From the NCBI GenBank assembly GCA_902492755.1, contig CABUNB010000029.1, positions 1 to 31,965 of the forward strand: a DNA stretch of 31,965 nt, read 5' to 3'. Positions 26,435-31,965 of the stretch are shown piece after piece. The notes under the pieces were generated by a model. The model saw only the letters and a program-made list of their open reading frames with translations, was not told where the DNA came from and made no database searches. A program made the translations under genes and the position numbers. This stretch comes from an uncultured Collinsella sp. (GTDB taxonomy: Bacteria; Actinomycetota; Coriobacteriia; Coriobacteriales; Coriobacteriaceae). Numbering within the stretch: position 1 is the stretch's first letter; every line of letters starts with the position of its first letter.

Positions 26435-27202
26435 ATGGCAGGCGAATCTTATGCAATTCCCCCCAAAGATCGTGCTGTTGAGGGAATTCTTTGGTATATC
26501 CAGCACCATCAGCTTGCCGGCGGCGATCGCCTGCCGGCCGAGCGCGTGCTGTGCGAAGAGATCGGCGTTTCGCGTACGGCGTTGCGCGCTGGTATCACGC
26601 GGCTCATCTCGTGTGGAACGCTCGAGAGCCGTCGCGGATCGGGTACGTATGTGTGTCCTCCCAAGCCGCTGAATATCTTCCAGGAAACGTATAACTTTTC
26701 CGATGCTGTGCGGACTGCCGGCCTGCACCCCTCTTCTCGTCTGGTTTCCACCGGGACTATCGAGGCGGATGAGGCGCTTGCCGACAAGCTTGGGGTGGCT
26801 GTAGGCGCTCCTTTACTCCGCATGCAGCGCATTCGACTTATAGAGGGCGAGCCGGCGTCAATCGAGACCGCTCACGTTAACCTGTCCCTGTGCCCCGCGC
26901 TTCCCGAGCACGATTTTGAGTGCGAGAGTCTTTACGATGTCTTGCTCAAAGAAGGTGGCGTGCGTGTTGAGCATGGACGTGAGCATATCTCCATCTCGCG
27001 TTTGAACGCCGAAGAGGCCGAGCTGCTCCAGCAAGAAGAGGGAACGCCGGTGTTCTATGAGAGCACGATCGAATTGGATAAGGACATGCGTTTTGTGGAG
27101 CATTGCAAATCGGTGATTTTGCCCACAAAGTTCCGCTTTGCCGATAACGGCGAAGAGAACGGCATGAGGAGCGTGGCAGGTGAACAATGGCTGAAACAGT
27201 AG
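26435..27202 (+). CDS. GntR-family regulator with UTRA domain (first of two)
   Basis: 255 residues. The winged helix RLPAERVLCEEIGVSRTALRAGI and wing RRGSGTYVCPP (about 10-80) are followed by a UTRA domain (about 90-245) that would bind a small ligand such as a sugar phosphate. The ATG is preceded by GAGGAG. Its end overlaps the start of the next regulator gene by 16 bp in another frame, so the two are translationally coupled. Both lie upstream of the SIS/PTS operon and are its likely regulators (inference from position). Confidence 0.88.
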   Translation: MAGESYAIPPKDRAVEGILWYIQHHQLAGGDRLPAERVLCEEIGVSRTALRAGITRLISCGTLESRRGSGTYVCPPKPLNIFQETYNFSDAVRTAGLHPSSRLVSTGTIEADEALADKLGVAVGAPLLRMQRIRLIEGEPASIETAHVNLSLCPALPEHDFECESLYDVLLKEGGVRVEHGREHISISRLNAEEAELLQQEEGTPVFYESTIELDKDMRFVEHCKSVILPTKFRFADNGEENGMRSVAGEQWLKQ

Positions 27203-27900
27203 ATGCCACCCCGGTCTATATGCGCATTCGACGCCGCATCGAGGAGCGTATCGAGCGCGGTATATATCCCACGGGTTCCATGATTCCGTCCGAAAAAGAC
27301 CTCGCCGAGGAATTTGGTACGACACGCTTGACCATCCGAAGCGCTGTCGATGAGCTGGTTCGGCGCGGGCAGATTCGCCGTGTTCGGGGAAAAGGTGCCT
27401 TTGTGGCGCAGAAAGTACCTGCTTTTTTTGAACGCACGGGCGGTTTCCGTGAATCGGTCCGTGCTTCGGGCGGCGAGCCGTCCGTCCGTATTCTCGCGCG
27501 TTCCAAGCGTTATGCGGGGCCATACTACGCCGACCTGTTTGGCATCGCCGAGGACGATTTGCTGTATTCGATTCGGCGTTTGAACTGCGTCAACGGCGAC
27601 CCTGTATCGATTGAGATGGCGTTCATCCCGTGCCTGCTGTTTCCAACCATCGAAGATATTGACGTGTCGGTCTTCAGTTTGTACGAGACCTATGAGATGC
27701 TGGGCCGAAAGCCAGTTATGGCACAGGAAAAGCTCGATATCGAAGCGCTGGGCGCACGAGATGCCGGCCTGCTTGGACTGGAGCAGGGCGATCTTGCCTT
27801 GACGCTTGAGTGCGTGAGCTTCGATGCGAGCGGCCAGGCGATCGAGTACGTCAAGTCGTTTAACCGCGGTGATGCGGGTGGATATACCTATACGTACTAG
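27187..27900 (+). CDS. GntR-family regulator with UTRA domain (second of two)
   Basis: 237 residues. The N-terminus PVYMRIRRRIEERIERGIYP leads into the HTH IPSEKDLAEEFGTTRLTIRSAVDEL and wing RVRGKGAFVAQ, then a UTRA domain ending in SFNRGDAGGYTYTY. It is only distantly similar to the regulator before it, so not a recent duplication. It lies 194 bp upstream of the SIS/PTS operon, whose promoter region carries palindromes suited to GntR proteins. Two regulators acting together, or as a heteromer, is possible but unproven. Confidence 0.88.
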   Translation: MAETVDATPVYMRIRRRIEERIERGIYPTGSMIPSEKDLAEEFGTTRLTIRSAVDELVRRGQIRRVRGKGAFVAQKVPAFFERTGGFRESVRASGGEPSVRILARSKRYAGPYYADLFGIAEDDLLYSIRRLNCVNGDPVSIEMAFIPCLLFPTIEDIDVSVFSLYETYEMLGRKPVMAQEKLDIEALGARDAGLLGLEQGDLALTLECVSFDASGQAIEYVKSFNRGDAGGYTYTY

Positions 27901-27957
27901 CTGGTTTTTTTGCATAACGGGCTGAAAAGCTGACGGAATTTTGATCGTTGGGTCAGC

Positions 27958-28070
27958 TGTATATACAACCTTACAGGGCCCAAAATCGACCGTTCGCCGA
28001 AGGGGATAAATTAATCGACAGAGAGGTATCAAAAAGCCGTAACCTGTAACTGTGATTGGTATCAAATACT
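27958..28070 (+). promoter_or_regulatory. Candidate GntR operators before the SIS/PTS operon
   Basis: Three sites stand out: the perfect 10-bp palindrome TGTATATACA (27958-27967), and GGTATCAAA twice in direct orientation (28025-28033 and 28058-28066), 33 bp or about three helical turns apart. The second copy extends to GGTATCAAATACT, a quasi-palindrome. The last site ends 25 bp before the first start codon. Confidence 0.45.
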
Positions 28071-28094
28071 AATGATTTGTAACGAGGTGAGACG

Positions 28095-29210
28095 ATGAAG
28101 ATGCTCGATTACGTTCAGCTTGCCCATGTGCGTATGGGGGAGAACCTCGAGCGTTCGTCTGAGCTGGTAGCGCAGCTCGTTGATATTTTCCAGTCCGGTT
28201 CTTTTGACGCGCTGCGCATCGTTGCTTCGGGTTCGTCGCGTCATGCCGCCGATTGCGCCCGCGATTACCTGCAAGATGCCCTGCAAATGCAGGTGTCCGT
28301 TGTGACGCCCGAGGCCTTCGTTGATTTTGAACACACCTATCCGCAGCATGCGCTCAACATTGCCGTTTCGCAGAGTGGCTATTCGACCAATACGATTGCG
28401 GCGCTCGATTACATGCGCGCACACGATATGGCTGCAGTTGCGCTCACGGCAAACGTCGAGGCGCCCATCAAGGAGCACACTGACATCGTTCTTGACTACG
28501 GTGTGGGCGTCGAGTCGGTGGACTTTGTGACTCTGGGCGTCGAGGTGCTCGTTGAGTACCTGGTGCTCTTTGGTATTTACGGCGGTCAGGCGCGCGGAAC
28601 GATTGACGCCAAGGGCGTTGCCCAGCGTCTTGACGACCTGCGCGAGGCCATCCAGGCCAATGCCGTAATGTGCAAGACCGCCGAGGCGTATGTCCAAGAC
28701 CACATGCTCGAGCTTTCTGAGCACACGCCCGCCATGGTCGTCGGCAACGGCCCCAACTATGGCGTTGCCGAAGAGGCGGCCCTCAAGCTGAGCGAGACCA
28801 TCAAGATTCCTGCCATGCATCACGAAGGCGAGGAGTTCGTCCACGGTCCCGAGATGCAGATCGTTCCGGGCTATCTGGTGTTTATCGTCGACGATCCGCA
28901 GGGGTCGGAGCGTCTTGCGAATATCGCTGATGCGCTATCGAACGTTACGACAAAAACGGTGCTGCTCACGGTCCATCCCAAGGGTAGGGCTCACGAGGTT
29001 GCGGTGCCTCAGGTGGCTCCGCTGCTCAGCGCAATTCCCAATCTTGTGTTCTTCCAGACGATTGCGGCCATAATCGCCGAGCGTCTGAAGTCATGGGACG
29101 TGCACCCGTATCTTGATGCCGTCTCCAAGCAAATGGAGGTCAAGGCAGAGGGCTACGAAGAATCAGTCAATGCGCTTAAGGCCAAAGCGGCCAAGTGTTA
29201 CGGAATGTAA
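28095..29210 (+). CDS. SIS-domain sugar-phosphate isomerase/deglycase (GfrE-like)
   Basis: 371 residues with the double SIS fold of the GlmS isomerase part: first domain with IVASGSSRHAADCARDYL and AVSQSGYSTNTI, second with VVGNGPNYGVAEEAALKLSET and HHEGEEFVHGPEMQIVPG. There is no glutaminase domain, so it is not GlmS. In gfr-type operons one such protein is glucoselysine-6-phosphate deglycase, and order and neighbours fit that role here. Other SIS enzymes (AgaS-like deaminase/isomerase) remain possible. The ATG follows GAGGTGAG. It heads an operon with a FrlB-like protein and a mannose-family PTS. Confidence 0.75.
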   Translation: MKMLDYVQLAHVRMGENLERSSELVAQLVDIFQSGSFDALRIVASGSSRHAADCARDYLQDALQMQVSVVTPEAFVDFEHTYPQHALNIAVSQSGYSTNTIAALDYMRAHDMAAVALTANVEAPIKEHTDIVLDYGVGVESVDFVTLGVEVLVEYLVLFGIYGGQARGTIDAKGVAQRLDDLREAIQANAVMCKTAEAYVQDHMLELSEHTPAMVVGNGPNYGVAEEAALKLSETIKIPAMHHEGEEFVHGPEMQIVPGYLVFIVDDPQGSERLANIADALSNVTTKTVLLTVHPKGRAHEVAVPQVAPLLSAIPNLVFFQTIAAIIAERLKSWDVHPYLDAVSKQMEVKAEGYEESVNALKAKAAKCYGM

Positions 29211-29270
29211 GCGGGTTTTGAAGCCCGTTGGCATGGGGGATGTGGAAACAACCCCAGAAAGGAGAGACAA

Positions 29271-30332
29271 ATGAAGGAAACCGAGAAGATCGAGATCATG
29301 CATTTCGACCAGGAGGGCTATCTCGAGGACGGCAAGGCGCTCTACGAGACCGGCAAGAAGATGACCGCGCTCGCCGACAAGGTCGCCGACGAGGGCTACG
29401 ACGCCGTGTTCCTGATGGGCGTCGGCGGCACCTGGGATGAGCTCATGCAGCTCGAGTACCTCATGAACAAGTTCGGCGACCGCGACCTCGAGGTCTACCT
29501 GATCCACGCCGCCGAGTGGAACGCCATGGGCCACAAGCGCATGACCGAGAAGTCCGTCGTGCTCACCGCCTCCGAGTCCGGCACCACCCCCGAGGTCCTC
29601 GAGGCCGTCAAGAAGATGAAGGAAAAGGGCATTCGTGTCTACGCCATGACCAAGCCCGAGGGCCCGATCGGCCAGGCTGTGGGTGCCGAGAACTGCGTCG
29701 CCATGGCTTCTGACCATGGTTCAGGCGGCTGCGAGAAGGGCTACTACCTCGCCGACTGCTTCGGCCTGCGCCTGCTCAACCGCCGCGGCTGCTTCCCCAA
29801 GTTCGATCTGTTTATCGAGCAGACCAAGGATATCTGGAAGGACATGCTCGATATCCGCAAGCGCTTCGAGCCGCGCGCCGAGGAGCTCGCCAAGAAGTAC
29901 GCCCTGGCCCCCTACACCATGTTCATCGGCTCCGGCGCCCTGTGGGGCGAGACGATCCTGTTCTCGATGTGCATCCTCGAGGAGATGCAGTGGAAGCGCA
30001 CCCGCTACATCACCTCGGCCGACTTCTTCCACGGCACCCTCGAGCTCGTGGAGCCGGGCGTCCCGGTCTTCCTGTTCATGGGCGAGGACGAGAACCGCAA
30101 ACTCGACGAGCGCGTCCGCGCCTTCCTCAACCGCGGCGTGACCGGCGACACCGACATCAACGTCATCGACACCGCCGAGTTCGCGATCCCCGGCCTTGAC
30201 GACGAGTTCCGCGTCATCGTCTCCCCGTGGATTCTGACGGTGCTCGTGACCGACCGCCTGGCTCGCTACTACGAGACGGTCACCAAGCACAACCTCAAGT
30301 ATCGTCGCTACTATCACCAGTTCGACTACTAA
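29271..30332 (+). CDS. gfrF: Fructoselysine-6-phosphate deglycase (FrlB/GfrF-like)
   Basis: 353 residues, SIS fold. It resembles E. coli FrlB along its length as I remember that protein: FFHGTLELVEPGVPVFLFMGEDENR near residue 240, VIDTAEF, and the C-terminal KYRRYYHQFDY, matching the FrlB C-terminus with its RRYY. FrlB and GfrF split fructoselysine-6-phosphate into lysine and glucose-6-phosphate. The ATG follows AAAGGAGAG. Codon use is much more biased to C-ending codons than in the preceding gene, suggesting high expression or a different history. It is followed directly by PTS genes that would import and phosphorylate the Amadori compound. Confidence 0.8.
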   Translation: MKETEKIEIMHFDQEGYLEDGKALYETGKKMTALADKVADEGYDAVFLMGVGGTWDELMQLEYLMNKFGDRDLEVYLIHAAEWNAMGHKRMTEKSVVLTASESGTTPEVLEAVKKMKEKGIRVYAMTKPEGPIGQAVGAENCVAMASDHGSGGCEKGYYLADCFGLRLLNRRGCFPKFDLFIEQTKDIWKDMLDIRKRFEPRAEELAKKYALAPYTMFIGSGALWGETILFSMCILEEMQWKRTRYITSADFFHGTLELVEPGVPVFLFMGEDENRKLDERVRAFLNRGVTGDTDINVIDTAEFAIPGLDDEFRVIVSPWILTVLVTDRLARYYETVTKHNLKYRRYYHQFDY

Positions 30333-30378
30333 AGAAAACGGGTGCGGGAACGTGCCGGGCTATTGAGAGGAACACAGA

Positions 30379-30798
30379 ATGAGACAGTACATCATCGCCA
30401 GCCATGCGCACTTCGCCACCGGCATCAAGGAGAGCGTCGAGCTGCTCTCGGGCGCTCGCGACAACGTCCACGATCTTTCGATGTTCGTCGATGGCCGCAT
30501 GGACGTAGCCGAGGAGGCCCAAAAACTGCTGGCAGGCATGTCTGCCGACGATGATGTCGTTGTCTGCACCGACCTCTTTGGCGGCAGCGTCAACAACGAG
30601 TTCACCAAGATTGTCCAGACGCGTCCCCGCACGTACCTCGTTACCAACATGAACCTTCCTCTGCTCATCCAGTTGCTGTTCTCTGACGAGTCGGCGCCGG
30701 TTGAGGAGACGATTCGCGCCATCGTCGCTGCGGACGATACGCGCGTGAAGTTTGTCAACGATCTTTTGGTCGATGACGACGAGGAAGAAGAGTTCTAA
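30379..30798 (+). CDS. PTS mannose-family EIIA component
   Basis: 139 residues. MRQYIIASHAHFATGIKES carries the phosphorylated histidine of the EIIA-man fold (H9, aligned with the usual HG.FA motif; H11 is the other candidate). Later landmarks are VVVCTDLFGGSVNNE and NMNLPLLIQLL. It accepts phosphate from HPr and passes it to EIIB. It ends in an unusual acidic tail (DDDEEEEF). Preceded by AGAGGAA and followed by EIIB after 57 bp. Confidence 0.93.
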   Translation: MRQYIIASHAHFATGIKESVELLSGARDNVHDLSMFVDGRMDVAEEAQKLLAGMSADDDVVVCTDLFGGSVNNEFTKIVQTRPRTYLVTNMNLPLLIQLLFSDESAPVEETIRAIVAADDTRVKFVNDLLVDDDEEEEF

Positions 30799-30855
30799 TC
30801 CGCAGCACCTACTGACACGCCGTAAGACGGCACAAGACCTTTGGGGGGTCACATT

Positions 30856-31338
30856 ATGATTCAGCTACTTCGCGTTGACCATCGCCTGCTTCATGGCCAG
30901 GTCGCAGTTTCCTGGGTTCAGGGCCTTGGCTCCAACTGCATCTTCTGCGTGGGCGATAAGGTCGCTAACGACCCGGTGTGGAAGACGACGCTCAAGATGG
31001 GCAAGCCTGCCGGCTGCAAGCTCGTCATCAAAGATATGGAGCATGCAATCGAAGCTATCAACTCGGGCGTGACCGACAAGTACAAGATGATCATCTGCGT
31101 CGCCACTATCGCTGAGGCAAAGCAGCTTGTTGAGGGCTGCCCGCAGATCAAGTCGGTCAACCTGGGCAACACCAAGCCCAAGGACGAGAAGCGTCCCAAT
31201 GCTCGTCAGGTCTCTCGTCAGATCTTCCTGACCGCGGCCGAGGAAGCCGATGTGCGCGAGATGCTGGATCGTGGCGTTGAGGTCGAGATTCGACCCCTGG
31301 CCGATGACCCCAAGGTTGACTGCGCCAGCGTGCTCTAG
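30856..31338 (+). CDS. PTS mannose-family EIIB component
   Basis: 160 residues. RVDHRLLHGQVAVSW is the EIIB-man/sor signature, with phosphohistidine H13. GNTKPKDEKRPNARQVSRQIFL and GVEVEIRPLADDPKVDC complete the family pattern. It transfers phosphate to the incoming sugar or Amadori compound. I start it at ATG 30856, seven bases after a run of G (30843-30848); the open frame extends to a TTG at 30841 that lies inside the ribosome site. Confidence 0.94.
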   Translation: MIQLLRVDHRLLHGQVAVSWVQGLGSNCIFCVGDKVANDPVWKTTLKMGKPAGCKLVIKDMEHAIEAINSGVTDKYKMIICVATIAEAKQLVEGCPQIKSVNLGNTKPKDEKRPNARQVSRQIFLTAAEEADVREMLDRGVEVEIRPLADDPKVDCASVL

Positions 31339-31396
31339 GCGTTCAATTTCGAAGAGTCTGAGCTCTTCGTAGTGTCCTATTAGGAAAGGGGGATAT

Positions 31397-31965
31397 ATGC
31401 TTACCCAAGCAATCCTCATCGGACTTATCGCCGCATTTGGTAAGTTCGACTGCCAGCTCGGTACGCTCTACGCGTTCCGCCCCATCGTCCTGTGCCCGCT
31501 CGTGGGCCTGGTGCTGGGGGACCTGCAGTCCGGCCTCGCGATCGGTGCGAGTCTGGAGCTGCTGTTCATGGGCTCGATCTCCATCGGCGCCTACGTGCCG
31601 CCTGATGAGACGATCGGCGGCGTGCTCGCCTGCGCCTTCGCTATCCAGCTGGGCCAGAGCACCGAGGCAGCCATTGCGCTTGCCATGCCCATCGCCACGC
31701 TGTGCCTTGCCATCAAGAACATCCTCAACGCCGCCCTGCCGATCCTGGTTGACCGCGCCGATGTTTTCTCCGGCCAGGGCAACCTTAAGGGTGTCTATGC
31801 GATGCACTTCCTGATCGGTTTGACCGGTATCATCATGGCGTTCCTGCTGTGCTCGCTGTCGTTCTATCTGGGTGCTGACGCCATCCAGGGCCTGCTCGAC
31901 TTCATCCCGCCCTTTGTCCTTGCTGGCTTTGGCGTTGCCGCCAACATCCTGCCGGCCATGGGCTT
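31397..31965 (+). CDS. PTS mannose-family EIIC component (3' end beyond window)
   Basis: The first 189 residues of a membrane protein starting MLTQAILIGLIAAFG. It has several hydrophobic segments, and GLVLGDLQSGLAIGASLELLFMGSISIGAYVPPDE is characteristic of EIIC of the mannose/sorbose family. It forms the translocation channel with an EIID that should follow outside the window. The ATG comes after AGGAAAGGGGG. The frame is still open at the window end, so the gene is cut by the boundary and not broken. Confidence 0.92.
   Translation, partial: MLTQAILIGLIAAFGKFDCQLGTLYAFRPIVLCPLVGLVLGDLQSGLAIGASLELLFMGSISIGAYVPPDETIGGVLACAFAIQLGQSTEAAIALAMPIATLCLAIKNILNAALPILVDRADVFSGQGNLKGVYAMHFLIGLTGIIMAFLLCSLSFYLGADAIQGLLDFIPPFVLAGFGVAANILPAMG

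Overview
The window looks like chromosomal DNA from a high-GC, gut-type actinobacterium of the class Coriobacteriia, most likely Collinsella or a close relative. This is inferred from the gene set, the codon use and the amount of intergenic repeat DNA; no 16S gene or other species marker is present. All ordinary genes appear intact except the last, which runs off the right edge.

Layout. 1-2707: two copies of a foldback repeat, then a promoter, an Ile/Val-rich mini-ORF and a terminator hairpin in front of cstA (pyruvate/peptide transporter family). 2813-5005: an orphan protein with a JetD-type (Wadjet) TOPRIM C-terminus and a very long charged, disordered middle. 5006-5857: a repeat-dense island with a third foldback copy, a 229-bp element with 30-bp terminal inverted repeats, a REP-like palindrome and degenerate tRNA T-arm repeats, ending at tRNA-Gln(UUG). 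5971-8040 (minus): a peptidoglycan-binding protein and a trans-polyprenyl diphosphate synthase. 8154-11553: a PTS EIIC-EIIB-HAD phosphatase fusion, divergent from a TreR-like GntR regulator.

11860-20584 is a maltodextrin/glycogen locus: a binding protein, two permeases and an ATPase on the plus strand, with malQ and glgP on the minus strand. A shared palindrome close to TTGTTTAAACAA lies in front of the PTS fusion, the GntR gene, malE and malQ. It ties these units into one probable regulon: oligosaccharides are imported, MalQ rearranges them and GlgP phosphorolyses them to glucose-1-phosphate. Three tandem palindromes lie between the two convergent arms.

20805-25663 holds galE, a Tat-exported coiled-coil/CHAP-type cell-wall hydrolase, murB and a LacI-family regulator. 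25714-25786 is a perfect 31-bp hairpin. 25908-27900 holds a small unknown protein and two overlapping GntR/UTRA regulators. 28095 to the end is an operon of two SIS-domain proteins (the second clearly FrlB/GfrF-like) followed by mannose-family PTS EIIA, EIIB and a partial EIIC. This is the layout of an Amadori-product (fructoselysine/glucoselysine) uptake and deglycation pathway.

The strongest candidates for something undescribed are: (1) the foldback repeat family, whose outer and inner stems change together between copies while the loops stay constant; (2) the PTS-permease/phosphatase fusion; (3) the orphan JetD-like protein; and (4) the tandem ATCTGTAACA palindromes.
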